DNA of 64,000 nucleotides from NCBI RefSeq assembly GCF_001721645.1, contig NZ_CP017141.1, positions 4,340,001 to 4,404,000 on the forward strand. The letters are read 5' to 3'. The DNA is from Pedobacter steynii. Its GTDB lineage: Bacteria; Bacteroidota; Bacteroidia; Sphingobacteriales; Sphingobacteriaceae. Under the pieces are notes generated by a model that made no database searches, had not been told where the DNA came from, and was given only the letters and a program-made list of their open reading frames with translations. A program made the position numbers and the translations under genes. Of this stretch, positions 24,270-35,600 are shown piece after piece. Within the stretch, counting starts at the first letter, position 1; each line of letters starts with the position of its first letter.

Positions 24270-26954
24270 ATGATTTTGAATAAGACTTCATTTTTTTCAA
24301 CCGAAAAAAAACACCAGATTAAACTAGCCGATACTTCAAGGAATTCCTTTTTAGTAGTTTTAGTATGCCTTTTTGCGTTCCATGTTAACGCACAGAGCCC
24401 GAAGAAATTGCCTAAGAAAGTCACTAAAAAAGTAGTGGTCGATAGCCTGAAAAAAAAGGATACCGCTGATAGCACAAAAGGCAAAGACCTGAAAAATTAT
24501 GCAGAACTTTTAAAGAAAGCAAAAACACTTAATGGTTTATTTAAGGTTCACCAGGTAGAAACAGATTATTACTTTGAAATCCCCCTGAAATTGATGGGAA
24601 AGGATTTTCTGATCGTCAACAAAATCTCTTCTGTTCCACTTTCACTGAACGAATTCGGGGTAAATAAAGGAATCAATTACGACAATAAAGTGATTCGTTT
24701 CTCTCAGAATAAACTGGCGAAAACCATATGGGTAAAATCAATTGTTCCCCAGGTAGAATCACCGGCAGGAGATGCGATTACGCGTTCTGTGAACGATAAT
24801 TTTGTGGCTTCTGTGATTGAATCTTTTAAAATTGAAGCCTACTCACCGGACTCTTCGGCAGTAGTGATCAAAATGAACAGGGTTTTTGATGGTACAGACA
24901 AAAGTTTTAACGATGTATTTACCGATATTGGATTAGGTACTGCGCCTAAAACCACTTTATCCGCAATAGAGCGAATCAAGAGCTTTCCCGAAAATATTGT
25001 GGTGCGTGCATTACTGACCACCAGGGTAACCGAAGGCAGATCCAGTACACCGATCAGTATGGCGGTAACGACAAACCTGCTTTTATTACCGGAAAAACCA
25101 ATGAAACCACGTTTCGCAGATGAAAGGGTTGGATTTTTCACCACTCCAAGATGGTATTTCTCTGATGCGCAGCACAAGCTGGAAACCAGGGAATTGCTAA
25201 CCAGATGGAGAATGGAGCCTAAGCCGGCAGACCGTGCCCGTTACCTGAAAGGGGAATTGGTGGAACCGGTAAAACCAATCATCTTTTATATCGATCCATC
25301 TACTCCTCCGCAATGGAGAAAACAAATTATTGCAGGGGTAACCGACTGGCAGAAAGCTTTTGAACAGGCAGGTTTTAAAAATGCCATTCAGGCAAGAGAA
25401 GTTACCGATACGGCTGATTACGATGGGGACGACATCCGTTATTCGGAGATCACCTATGCGGCTTCACCGAAATCGAATGCGATGGGCCCTGCGGTGGTAG
25501 ATCCACGCTCCGGAGAAATCCTGGAATCAGATGTGATCTGGTGGCACAATGTGATGACTTCCCTGAATTTCTGGATGAGGGTGCAAACCGGGGTAATTGA
25601 TCCGGAAGCCAGAAAAAATAAGCTTTCTGATGAACGCATGGCGCATGCCATCCGTTTCGTTTCTTCTCATGAAATTGGCCATACTTTGGGCTTAAAGCAC
25701 AACATGAGTTCCTCTTTCTCTTTCCCGGTAGACTCTTTGCGCTCGCCTTCTTTTACCAATCGTATGGGTGGAACGGCCTCTTCCATTATGGATTATGCAC
25801 GTTTTAATTATGTGGCACAACCGGAAGATAAGGTCACCAATATTACCCCTCAGATCGGTCTTTATGATAAATATGCAATTGCATGGGGTTACCGCTGGTT
25901 AGATGTGGAAGATCCGCATCAGGAGCTTCCTGTACTCAGACAATGGATCAAAGAACATGCTGATGATCCTTTATACCATTATGGCGAACAGCAGGATTCT
26001 AAAAACGTGATCGATCCAAGAGCACAATCAGAAGACTTAGGGGATGATGCCGTTAAAGCAAGCGAGTATGGATTGGCAAATCTGAAACGCCTGGTTCCTC
26101 AGATTTCAAGCTGGGCTTCCAATGAAGGTGAAGATTATATTCAGGCCGGAAAGTTGTTCATGGCTACCATTTATCAATGGCAAACCTATGCAGAACATGT
26201 GATGGCAAATATAGGGGGGATATACCTGGAAAACCCGGTGGCTGGCGACCATAAGAATGCGTACACACCGGTTCCTAAAGCCATGCAGCTGAAAGCCCTC
26301 GGCTTTTTAAAAGAGCAGGCATTGGTGGCACCGGAATGGTTGTTTGATCAGGAATTGCTGAAAAAAACCTTCCCGATTAAAGAATCTCCGATGGGACCTT
26401 ATGAATATGCACCTTATAACCTGAAACGCGAGTTTCAATACGGACTATTGTACAGCCTGGTTAGTCAGGAGCGCCTGCTGAGAATGATGGAGATGGAAGT
26501 GATGCTGGGTAAAGACAAGGTGTTTACCGCTGCAGAATTACTGAAAGAACTGAGAGGAACTGTTTTTGCGAAAACCTTAAACGGTAAAAACCTTTCCGTA
26601 GAAGACCGCATGCTGGAGCAGAACTATGTAGATGTACTGTTGGTGAGCACGGATAAGATGCTGGAAAAAATCACCAAAACATCCTTACAGGAAAACAAGC
26701 TTAAGCTTAAAAACGAACTGCAGATCTGTGACTTTGGTGATACGGATAAATCGGCAACAGGAGAGGCGATCTCTGCAAGAAACATACAGGTGAGCTCCAT
26801 GAGCAGAACTTCTGATGTGGCAGCAGCAAAACGTGGAGAACTGTTACAGATTGTAACCCTGCTGGAAAAAAATAAAGGAAGAGGAGATGACGCCACAAAG
26901 GGGCATTATATGGACCTGATCTTAAGGATTCGTCAGAGCCTTAAAATGAATTAA
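24270..26954 (+). CDS. Zinc-dependent metzincin metalloprotease (DUF5117/DUF4953-type)
   Basis: This 894-residue exported protein has a signal peptide in the first 45 residues (FLVVLVCLFAFHVNAQ). A Lys-rich stretch follows, then a long N-terminal DUF5117-like region. The catalytic motif is HEIGHTLGLKHN, with His467, Glu468, His471 and His477 as zinc ligands and base, followed by a Met-turn-type segment SSIMDYARFN near 508. Proteins of this type are common in Bacteroidota and sit next to SusC/SusD pairs, presumably feeding peptides to them. It leads the operon with SusC (26990) and SusD (30358). Substrate proteins are not known. Confidence 0.92.
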   Translation: MILNKTSFFSTEKKHQIKLADTSRNSFLVVLVCLFAFHVNAQSPKKLPKKVTKKVVVDSLKKKDTADSTKGKDLKNYAELLKKAKTLNGLFKVHQVETDYYFEIPLKLMGKDFLIVNKISSVPLSLNEFGVNKGINYDNKVIRFSQNKLAKTIWVKSIVPQVESPAGDAITRSVNDNFVASVIESFKIEAYSPDSSAVVIKMNRVFDGTDKSFNDVFTDIGLGTAPKTTLSAIERIKSFPENIVVRALLTTRVTEGRSSTPISMAVTTNLLLLPEKPMKPRFADERVGFFTTPRWYFSDAQHKLETRELLTRWRMEPKPADRARYLKGELVEPVKPIIFYIDPSTPPQWRKQIIAGVTDWQKAFEQAGFKNAIQAREVTDTADYDGDDIRYSEITYAASPKSNAMGPAVVDPRSGEILESDVIWWHNVMTSLNFWMRVQTGVIDPEARKNKLSDERMAHAIRFVSSHEIGHTLGLKHNMSSSFSFPVDSLRSPSFTNRMGGTASSIMDYARFNYVAQPEDKVTNITPQIGLYDKYAIAWGYRWLDVEDPHQELPVLRQWIKEHADDPLYHYGEQQDSKNVIDPRAQSEDLGDDAVKASEYGLANLKRLVPQISSWASNEGEDYIQAGKLFMATIYQWQTYAEHVMANIGGIYLENPVAGDHKNAYTPVPKAMQLKALGFLKEQALVAPEWLFDQELLKKTFPIKESPMGPYEYAPYNLKREFQYGLLYSLVSQERLLRMMEMEVMLGKDKVFTAAELLKELRGTVFAKTLNGKNLSVEDRMLEQNYVDVLLVSTDKMLEKITKTSLQENKLKLKNELQICDFGDTDKSATGEAISARNIQVSSMSRTSDVAAAKRGELLQIVTLLEKNKGRGDDATKGHYMDLILRIRQSLKMN

Positions 26955-26989
26955 AAACAACCAACAAACTAATATATAATATAGGGGAT

Positions 26990-29900
26990 ATGAATAAACA
27001 ATTACTTTTAATACTGTTCCTGCTGGGCATCAGCTTTGCAGGTTTCAGTCAGAAACAAACGACCATCACCGGACTGGTGCTGGACGAAAAGGATGGCTTG
27101 CCCATACCGGGAGCTTCTGTATTTGTAGACAATGCCGTAATCGGTGAGCAGACCGGCGTTCCCGGAGTGATTCAGAATTCGGTAATCGGGACGGTAACGG
27201 ATAGCAATGGTAAGTTTAGCTTAAAAGTACCGGAAGGAACTACAGCGCTAAAAGTAAGCTACCTGGGATACAATGCAGCCCTGATCAATATCATCAATAA
27301 AACCAATATCACCGTTTCCCTGAAAAACAGCGACAATACACTGGGTGAAGTGGTGGTGAACGGATATACTGACATTGCCAAACGTAAAAATACGACGGCA
27401 ACTACCAAACTGGATTATGGTAAAATCCGTCAGACCGGTGTATCTGGTATAGACGAGATGCTGGCAGGCCAGGTTGCGGGGGTTGCGGTTGGCAACATCA
27501 CCGGCGGACCAGGTGCTGCACCAAAAATCAGAATCCGTGGTACCGTTTCCTTAAACGGAGGCCAGGACCCTTTATGGGTATTAGACGGACTTCCTTTGGA
27601 AGGAACGGACCTGCCGAACAATATTGCGGATAAAGACAATATCGATCAGCTGCGCAACTTGCCGATTGCTGGATTAAATCCGGACGATATCGCCGACATT
27701 ACCATTTTGAAGGATGCGGCTGCAACGGCAATCTATGGTGCAAGAGCGGCAAACGGAGTAATCGTGATCACCACCAAAAAAGGTAAAAAAGGACCGATGG
27801 CAATTAACTTCAGTGCAAATACCTTTATCTCACAACGCCCGGATCTGAATAAACTAAACCTGATGAATGCCAATGAAAAGGTAGATTTTGAATTGGGACT
27901 GGCTTCCAGAGCAGACCTGAATTACAGAGATAACCAGGGTGGCGTTTCCAGAATCCTGAGCAAAAGTGGTGAGTTGAACCAGTTTAGAACAGGTGGTTTC
28001 TCCAGCCTGAGCCCGGCTACAAAGGATGCCATCAATAACCTCCGTCAAGCAGGTACAGATTGGGGCAAGGAATTGTACCAGACGGCCATCAACCAGCAAT
28101 ATACCCTGGGTTTATCCGGAGGAAATGAGCAGGCTACCTATTACGTTTCCGGTGGTTATTACAATGAAAAAGGAACGACGAAACAAACCGGACTGGAACG
28201 GTATAACCTGACGATGAAAACGGACTTTAACATCTCTCAGAAATTAAAAGCAGGGGTGTCCTTTTTGGGTTCAAAATCTAAGCGTAATAATTACCTGACA
28301 GATGCAGATTCATTTACCAACCTGAGTACTTACAGCAGGAATGTAAACCCATACCTGCAGGCAAGAGACGCTTCCGGTGCCTATACGTATGATCCGGATA
28401 TTTTCGGTAACGTTAATGGAGATGTTTACCTTCCTTTTAACATGCTGGAAGAGCGTGCCAATACGCATTACACCCTGGACAATAAGAGTGTGAAAGCAGT
28501 ATTCGACCTGGGCTACCAAATCAATAAAGACCTGAACCTGCGCACCGAATTCGGAGTTCAGTTTGAAGACACAGGAGTAGAGAAGTTTGCCGGACAAAAT
28601 TCATATTACCTGCGTAAGCTAAGAGAATCGTCTAAATTCTATAATTCAGCGATTAAGAAAAATGATTATTTCCTGCCTGTAGGAGGAACCATTCAGAACC
28701 AGAATACAGATTTCTTCCAATACAACTGGAAATCTATCCTGGAATATAAAAAGGTCTTCAATGAAAAACATGAGATTGAAGCATTGGCAGGATCTGAGCT
28801 GAGAAGAAATAACAACAACGTGATCATTACCAAAGGATTTGGTTACAATGAACGTACGCTGACCAATCAGAACATCGTTTTCCCGAATGCAAACTTTGCA
28901 AAGGAATCGACCTGGCGCGCGTATCAGAAGACCAGAAATGAGAATGCATTTGCTTCCTTTTACGGTACTTTATCTTATACCTACGATAGAAAATATACCT
29001 TGTACGGAAGTATCCGTTATGATGGTTCAGACCTTTTCGGGGTAGATCCGAAATACAGATACCTGCCTATTTACTCGGTTTCAGGTGCCTGGAATGCCAA
29101 TGAAGAGAAATTCATTAAAGACATCAGCTGGATTTCTAACCTTCGGGTAAGAACTTCTTACGGACTTCAGGGGAATATCGATAAAAATACTTCGCCATTC
29201 GTGGTTGGGGATTATTCCAACGGATCGATTCTTCCGGGAACAAATCAGCCGACCATCTCGGTGTCAAACCCGCCAAATGATAAATTGAGATGGGAGAAAA
29301 CTTCGACCTTCAATGCGGGTCTGGATCTGGGTATCTTAAATAATGCAATACAAATTACTTTTGATTATTATAACCGCTCTAGTAAAGACCTGATCGGAAC
29401 CCAATCTTTACAGCTGGAAAACGGATTTAACTTTACCCGTTCCAATGCTTCACAAGTGAAAAATAAAGGTCTGGAACTGACCATCTCTACCAGAAACATC
29501 AGTACCAGCAATTTCCAATGGTGGACAGATTTTAACATCGCGCACAATAAAACCAGGGTAGTTAAAGATAAAATCCGTGATAACCAGCTGACTCCTTCAA
29601 AAGAAGGATATCCGCTGAATGCTTTATTTGTGATCAAAACAAGCGGACTGGATGCAAATGGTATCCCTCAGTTCCAGAGAGATGGTAAAACAGTTTCCCT
29701 GGAAGAGTTCTATAAATTATATGACCCTTACGCAGACTTCTTCCCTGGTGAAATCGTCAACAGTGGACTGGATGCAAAAAGCACACAAGGCCTTTATAGC
29801 TATGCAGGTGATATGGATCCTCAGTTTACAGGAGGTTTAACCAACCGTTTCCGCTACGCGAATTTCGACCTTTCGGTGACGGCAATCTTTAACATTAACC

Positions 29901-30346
29901 AATGGGTAAAAGCAAGACCGGTTTACAACCCGGCGCAGGTGGATCGCGGACGTAATTACTCGAGAGATATCCTGAATGCCTGGTCTCCTTTAAATCCTGG
30001 CAGCAACTTACCTGGAATCTATGGTAACGACAGCTTTGCAGGCGCCAGATGGATGGCCTATAAATGGCAGAATGGCAATGACCCGGGTAATACCTATAAT
30101 GACCTGGACATCTTTGCGAAAAAAATGAGCTATGTCAGGATCAACAGCATTCGTCTGGGATATACCTTACCCTCAGCTGTGTCTGGAAAGATTAAAGCAA
30201 ACAGCCTGAGAATTAGTGTGGAGGGCAGAAATCCTTTTGTATTCGGAAGCAGTCATAAAGGATTCTTTGATCCGGAAACTTATGGCAATATCTATTCACA
30301 ACCGATCACTAGAAGTATTTCTATTGGTTTAAATGCTACCTTTTAA
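26990..30346 (+). CDS. SusC/RagA-type TonB-dependent transporter (protease-linked)
   Basis: The 1118-residue protein has a signal peptide ending FAGFSQ near residue 20. Its carboxypeptidase-D regulatory-like domain (about 25-105) contains an insertion of about 20 residues between VFVDN and GTVTD, flanked by NAVIG and NSVIG. A TonB-box region GEVVVNGY lies near 120, a plug near 130-265 (ILKDAAATAIYGARAANGVI), then the barrel. It has no STN domain, so it should not signal to a FecR protein. It is 35 nt from the protease gene and 11 nt before SusD, so one transcript is likely. Uptake of peptides released by the protease is the inferred role. Confidence 0.95.
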   Translation: MNKQLLLILFLLGISFAGFSQKQTTITGLVLDEKDGLPIPGASVFVDNAVIGEQTGVPGVIQNSVIGTVTDSNGKFSLKVPEGTTALKVSYLGYNAALINIINKTNITVSLKNSDNTLGEVVVNGYTDIAKRKNTTATTKLDYGKIRQTGVSGIDEMLAGQVAGVAVGNITGGPGAAPKIRIRGTVSLNGGQDPLWVLDGLPLEGTDLPNNIADKDNIDQLRNLPIAGLNPDDIADITILKDAAATAIYGARAANGVIVITTKKGKKGPMAINFSANTFISQRPDLNKLNLMNANEKVDFELGLASRADLNYRDNQGGVSRILSKSGELNQFRTGGFSSLSPATKDAINNLRQAGTDWGKELYQTAINQQYTLGLSGGNEQATYYVSGGYYNEKGTTKQTGLERYNLTMKTDFNISQKLKAGVSFLGSKSKRNNYLTDADSFTNLSTYSRNVNPYLQARDASGAYTYDPDIFGNVNGDVYLPFNMLEERANTHYTLDNKSVKAVFDLGYQINKDLNLRTEFGVQFEDTGVEKFAGQNSYYLRKLRESSKFYNSAIKKNDYFLPVGGTIQNQNTDFFQYNWKSILEYKKVFNEKHEIEALAGSELRRNNNNVIITKGFGYNERTLTNQNIVFPNANFAKESTWRAYQKTRNENAFASFYGTLSYTYDRKYTLYGSIRYDGSDLFGVDPKYRYLPIYSVSGAWNANEEKFIKDISWISNLRVRTSYGLQGNIDKNTSPFVVGDYSNGSILPGTNQPTISVSNPPNDKLRWEKTSTFNAGLDLGILNNAIQITFDYYNRSSKDLIGTQSLQLENGFNFTRSNASQVKNKGLELTISTRNISTSNFQWWTDFNIAHNKTRVVKDKIRDNQLTPSKEGYPLNALFVIKTSGLDANGIPQFQRDGKTVSLEEFYKLYDPYADFFPGEIVNSGLDAKSTQGLYSYAGDMDPQFTGGLTNRFRYANFDLSVTAIFNINQWVKARPVYNPAQVDRGRNYSRDILNAWSPLNPGSNLPGIYGNDSFAGARWMAYKWQNGNDPGNTYNDLDIFAKKMSYVRINSIRLGYTLPSAVSGKIKANSLRISVEGRNPFVFGSSHKGFFDPETYGNIYSQPITRSISIGLNATF

Positions 30347-30357
30347 TTAATTATCTG

Positions 30358-31686
30358 ATGAAGAAGATCATAAAATTAAGTGCAGCCCTGTTATTGGTTC
30401 TGACAGCCAGCAGCTGCAAAAAATATCTGGATATAGAACCGGTAGGAAAAGTAATTCCTACCACTGCAGAAGACTTCAGGGCACTGCTAAATTCAGGTTA
30501 TACCGGCTTTGCAGAACATAAATCCATGCTGGCCTTACGCACGGATGAATTGTTGCTGAATGAGAATGAAGAAGGAACCGCGGCTTACCGCGATAGCTAT
30601 AAATGGAATGATGCCAATCCGGATCCGGTTTCTACAGCCTTTCCATACATCGCATTTTATAAGTCCATCTTTTATGCAAACTCTGTCATTGCTGATGTAG
30701 AAAACAGAGCGGGGAAAACTCCGGAAACGGCACAACTGAAAGGGGAGGCGTATTTGTTGCGTGCCTACAATCATTTTGAACTGTTGAACCTGTATGCTAA
30801 ATCCTACGATAAAAGTACGGCTTCAACAGACCGTGGCGTTCCATTGGCCGTGACGGTAAACCTGGAGCAAAATTATAAACCGGCATCGGTAGAAGCAGTA
30901 TACAATCAGATCTTTTCCGACCTGGCAGAAGGACAGAAATTACTGAATGTAGATAATTTTGATGCGGGTAAAAATTACCGTTTCACCAGACGTGCAGCTT
31001 TAGCTTTCGCGGCCAGGATTTATGAATTCAGGGGAGAATGGGCAAACGCATTGAAAGCGAGTCAGGATGCACTGGCACTGGGCAACCAGCTGGAAGACCT
31101 GAACGCAGGCGAAAATCCTTTGTTACCTAATCAATATACTTCCAAAGAAAACATCATGTCGATGGAAGATGCTTTTAACAGTGACCTGACCAAGATCAGC
31201 TTTATCGCACCACACCTGATCGGCATCTATAACCAGGAAAACGACAAACGGTTTGCCTTATATTTCGGTCGGTCCGGAAGCAGGTATATCGGAAAGAAAG
31301 GTGCTTCCAGTGAATATAAGATTTCGTTCCGTAACGGAGAGCTCTACCTGATTCAGGCTGAAGCAGCTTTACAGACCGGTAACCTGTCTGTGGCATTACA
31401 GAGCCTGATGGCCTTAAAGGCAAAACGTCTGACTCCTGCTTATTTTGCTACCGAACAAACCCGGATATCCGGACTGGACAAGGCAGGCCTTTTACAGGAA
31501 ATCCTGAATGAAAGAGAAAGAGAACTGGCATTGGAAGGCCATCGCTGGTATGACCTGAAACGTTATGGTCAGCCGGAATTAAAACATACCGTAAACGGGG
31601 TGACGTATACCCTGCAGAAAAATGATCCGAGGTATGTGATTCGTTTTCCTCAGGAAGCAATCACCGCCAATCCAAATCTCCAATAG
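30358..31686 (+). CDS. RagB/SusD-family lipoprotein (protease-linked)
   Basis: A 442-residue surface lipoprotein with lipobox TASSC (Cys20), KKYLDIEP directly after it, and the SusD helical core (GEAYLLRAYNHFELLNLYA near 128, NGELYLIQAEAALQTGNL near 325, LNERERELALEGHRWYDLKRYG near 380). At 442 aa it is shorter than the other two SusD proteins here (627 and 516). It should cap the transporter encoded 11 nt upstream. A strong terminator at 31724 ends the unit. Confidence 0.95.
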   Translation: MKKIIKLSAALLLVLTASSCKKYLDIEPVGKVIPTTAEDFRALLNSGYTGFAEHKSMLALRTDELLLNENEEGTAAYRDSYKWNDANPDPVSTAFPYIAFYKSIFYANSVIADVENRAGKTPETAQLKGEAYLLRAYNHFELLNLYAKSYDKSTASTDRGVPLAVTVNLEQNYKPASVEAVYNQIFSDLAEGQKLLNVDNFDAGKNYRFTRRAALAFAARIYEFRGEWANALKASQDALALGNQLEDLNAGENPLLPNQYTSKENIMSMEDAFNSDLTKISFIAPHLIGIYNQENDKRFALYFGRSGSRYIGKKGASSEYKISFRNGELYLIQAEAALQTGNLSVALQSLMALKAKRLTPAYFATEQTRISGLDKAGLLQEILNERERELALEGHRWYDLKRYGQPELKHTVNGVTYTLQKNDPRYVIRFPQEAITANPNLQ

Positions 31687-31723
31687 GGGGGAGCTTTAAA
31701 ATACGCTGTTAAGCGTTTGAATC

Positions 31724-31758
31724 ACTCCGGTCTGTTTTACAGGCCGGAGTTTTTTTTT
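31724..31758 (+). terminator. Rho-independent terminator of the protease-SusCD operon
   Basis: The 12-nt arm 31724-31735 pairs with 31739-31750 with one wobble and a TTT loop. A run of nine T follows. It ends 25 nt before the response regulator start, so that gene needs read-through or its own promoter. Confidence 0.88.
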
Positions 31759-31783
31759 ACATTTACATTTCAGTAAAAAAAGG

Positions 31784-32533
31784 ATGAGGGTATTAATTAT
31801 TGAGGATGAAGAACTGGCAGCAGATACGCTGCACAAGATGCTTTTGCAGCTGAATCCGAAAATAGAAGTACTCGCCATTCTGGGGACGGTGGAATCTGCC
31901 GTTTCCTGGCTCAGCAAAAATACCGCAGATCTGTTGTTCATGGACATCCATCTCGGAGATGGGGAAAGCTTCCAGATCTTTCAGCAGGTACCTGTAAATA
32001 GTCCGGTCATCTTTACCACTGCCTATGATCAGTATACCTTAAAAGCCTTTAAAAACCAGGGGATCGATTACCTGCTCAAACCTTTTGATGAGGAAGACGT
32101 AGCGGCAGCCCTGGCCAAACTGGACCGTATCCGTAAATTTACAGAACTGGATATCCCGCAGATCAGCCCAAAATCAGAAGAAACCAGGATCCGTAACCGC
32201 TTTATGGTTAAACTGGGTAAACTGATCAAAACGGTGCAGTCAGACGATGTGGCTTATTTTATGGCCGACGATAAATATCTTTTCCTGGTCACCAATGATA
32301 AGCAAAATTACATCATTGAAGAGACCATAGGTAGCCTGGAGCCTCAACTGGATACCTCGGATTTCTTCCGCATCAACCGGAAGTTCATCATCAACATCAA
32401 CGCCATCAGGGAAATGTACAAGCTTTCCCGGAACAGGGTAAGGGTCGTATTGGAACCTGCGCCGGTTGAAGGACTGGAAGTGGTGGTTAGTGAAGAAAGG
32501 GCCGAAGCTTTCAAAAACTGGTTGAATCAGTAA
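31784..32533 (+). CDS. LytTR-family response regulator
   Basis: The 249-residue protein has a receiver domain at about 1-118, with acidic pocket EDEE, phospho-acceptor Asp54 in LLFMDIHLGDG, the T/K switch residues in FTTAYDQYT and LLKPF. The LytTR DNA-binding domain lies at about 140-249, with YFMADDKYLFL, FFRINRKFIININAI and a basic end. It is the natural partner of LytS-type kinases; the nearest is encoded at 22523-24142. It is separated from the preceding operon by a terminator. Confidence 0.93.
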   Translation: MRVLIIEDEELAADTLHKMLLQLNPKIEVLAILGTVESAVSWLSKNTADLLFMDIHLGDGESFQIFQQVPVNSPVIFTTAYDQYTLKAFKNQGIDYLLKPFDEEDVAAALAKLDRIRKFTELDIPQISPKSEETRIRNRFMVKLGKLIKTVQSDDVAYFMADDKYLFLVTNDKQNYIIEETIGSLEPQLDTSDFFRINRKFIININAIREMYKLSRNRVRVVLEPAPVEGLEVVVSEERAEAFKNWLNQ

Positions 32534-32542
32534 CATGTTACC

Positions 32543-32572
32543 TTTGAATTTCCATTAAATTATATACTTTTA
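32543..32572 (+). promoter_or_regulatory. Putative promoter of the hybrid sensor gene
   Basis: TTTG at 32543-32546 (first T at 32543), then 18 nt and TACTTTTA at 32565-32572, one mismatch from TAnnTTTG. It is 69 nt upstream of the start codon and right after the response regulator stop. Confidence 0.4.
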
Positions 32573-32641
32573 CCTCCGACCAAATACGCCATATATCGGG
32601 TTAAGCCTGAAGATCCTGAATATATGGTAACCTAACCTGAT

Positions 32642-35600
32642 ATGAACTTTTACAAACTATTGTTTTTTGTGCTGCTCTTTTATACGATAGAAGCAACTGC
32701 GCAAAAGAGTAACATTAGCTTTAACCACCTCACTGTAGAAAACGGGCTTTCTCAAAGCAGTGTGCTATCGATTACACAAGACAGTCTGGGCTTTATGTGG
32801 TTCGGGACAAAAGACGGACTCAATAAATTCAATACCCAGAATTTCGAAATCTATAAATACCATAAAAAAGACAAGTCTTCTTTAACGAGCAGCATGAACA
32901 TCAATGCGCTCCTCACAGACCATAAGGGCAATGTATGGGTGGGTACCCAGAAAGGGCTTAACCTCTACCTGCCGAAAACAAACTCCTTTAAACGTTTTCA
33001 ATACCACCCGAAGCGAAAGAACAGCCTCAGTAATAACATCATCAGGTGCATCTATGAGGACCGTCAGGGCTACCTTTGGGTTGGCACAGACAGCGGTCTG
33101 AATAAAATGGTGGGCCCGGATAAGTTTGAGCGTTATTTTACCAGTACAGGTCCGGCTAAAGGACGGGTGCATCACCTGATCAAAGCGATTCATCAGGACC
33201 ATAACAATGTGATGTGGATCGGGACCGTTCAGGGACTGAGCAGCATGACGCTGGAAAAGGGTAAATACCGCTACCAATCCTATATTCATGAAGCCGGCCG
33301 GCCGGAAAGCTTAAGCGATAACGACATCAGTTCGATATTGGAAGACCGCCGGCATAACCTTTGGATCGGCACCCATAACTCCGGGCTTGAGCTCCTGGAC
33401 CGCACAAAGGGGACATTCCGGCATTTCAAGTCTAAAAAAGGACAGGCCAACAGCATCAGCAGCAATGTGATCCGTAAAATGATGGTGGCCAGAGACGGGA
33501 CGTTATGGGTATCTACCTTAAACGGAATCAACATCATTGATGTAGAAAACCAGACGGTCAGGGTGCTGAACCACCATCCGGATGATCCTTCCAGTCTGAA
33601 TCAGAATTCAATTTACGATATGATGCAGGATGCTGCAGGCTCGGTCTGGGTAGGGACATATTACGGAGGGGTGAATGTTTACCATGAAAATTCTACCCCA
33701 TTCCGTGAGTATAAATCTAACAGCGGCAAAAACGCGCTCAGCAGTAATGTCGTCAGCGCAATTCTGGAAGATCAAAAGCATAACCTCTGGATCGGTACGG
33801 AAGCCGAAGGCCTCAACTATTACGACCGCAGTTCCGGGAAATTCAATAGCTTCAGACATGATCCGGAAAATCCGGCTTCACTGAGCTCCAACCTGGTTAA
33901 AGCAGTGTCTGTAGACCATAAAGGAAGAGTATGGGTGGGCACTTATGAAGGCGGCCTGGACCTGTTTCTGCCGGAGTCCGGAAGTTTCAAACATTATAAA
34001 CCCAATCCCGGAAATCCTTACGCCTTAAATTCTAACCGCATTATAGCCTTGCTGCACGATAGTCAGAAGCGTTTCTGGATCGGGACCCGGGCGCAGGGAA
34101 TCTACCTTTACAACGAAAAGTCGGATAATTTTGATCCCTATACCGGAAAGGATGGGGAGCATGACCTTAGAATTGTACGGTGCTTCTTCGAAGATTCTAA
34201 AAAGAACATCTGGATCGCCTGCAGTTCGGGAACGTATATCCTGGAAAACAATTCCAATATCCTCCGGCGTTTTAAGACCAGGAACGACGATACGAAGTTT
34301 AATGACATCAATTTTATTCAGGAGGACTCCAAAGGCATCATCTGGCTGGGAGGATATGAATCCGGGTTGATCCGGTATATTCCGGAACTGAAAACGACAC
34401 GGTTTTTTACCAAAGAGGAGGGGCTGCCGAGCAATGTCGTGCTCGGAATGCTGGAAGATGCAAAAGGATATTTATGGATCAGTACGGATAACGGCCTTTC
34501 CAAGTTCGACCGCAAGGTGTTCAAAACCTATACCGTAAGAGATGGCCTTCCGGGAAATGTATTCAATTACAATTCATTCTTTAAAGATAGTAAGGGCGAG
34601 TTTTTCTTTGGCGGATTCAATGGTATGGTCAGCTTTTTTCCGGATCAGATCAAAGACAATAAAATGGTGCCGAAAGCAGTCTTCAGTCGCCTGAGGTTGT
34701 TTAACAAACCGGTCAATATCAATGATGAAACAGAATTGCTCTCAGAGAACTTCAGCCTGACCAAATCCATTACTTTTTCCCACCACCAGAATATTTTTAC
34801 GATAGACTTTGCGGTACTCAACTACATCAAGTCAGAGAAAAACAGGTACGCCTATAAACTGGAGGGTTTTGAAAAAGACTGGAATTATGTAAGCAGCCCT
34901 TCTGCAACATTTACGAACCTTCCTTCGGGAACTTATACTTTACTGATCCGGGGTTCCAATAATGACGGGGTATGGACTGCTGCTCCTGCACGCTTAACGA
35001 TCCATGTGAACCCGCCTTTCTGGAAAACCTGGTGGGCTTACCTGATTTACCTGAGCTGCTTCCTGGGACTCCTGTTTTTGTTTTCCAGATTTTTATGGAT
35101 CCGTGCACTCTTAAGAAGAGAGCATGAGCTTTATCAGATGAAACTCGATTTCTTTACCAATGTATCTCATGAAATCCGGACACCACTTACCCTGATTGTG
35201 GGGCCGCTGGAAAACCTGATTAATGAAACCCAGGAATCTCCGGCCTTAAACAGGAAACTGCTGACGGTAAGAAAAAATGCGGGAAGGCTCACCAGGCTGG
35301 TCAATGAGCTGATGGATTTCAGAAAAGCAGAATCAGGAAAACTGAGGCTTAACATCTCTCCGGGAAATATCGTGCCTTTTGCCAAGGAGATTTTCCTTTC
35401 TTTTCAATACCTGGCCATCAAACACCAGATCAGTTATCAGTTTATCAGTGAGGAAGAGGAGATTGAGGTTTACTTTGATAATGAGCAACTGGAAAAAGTA
35501 GTGTTTAACCTCTTATCCAATGCTTTTAAATTTACTCCTGATGGTGGCGCAATTCATTTAGCGGTACTAAAAACAAAAGACGGTTTTCTGGAAATCAGGA

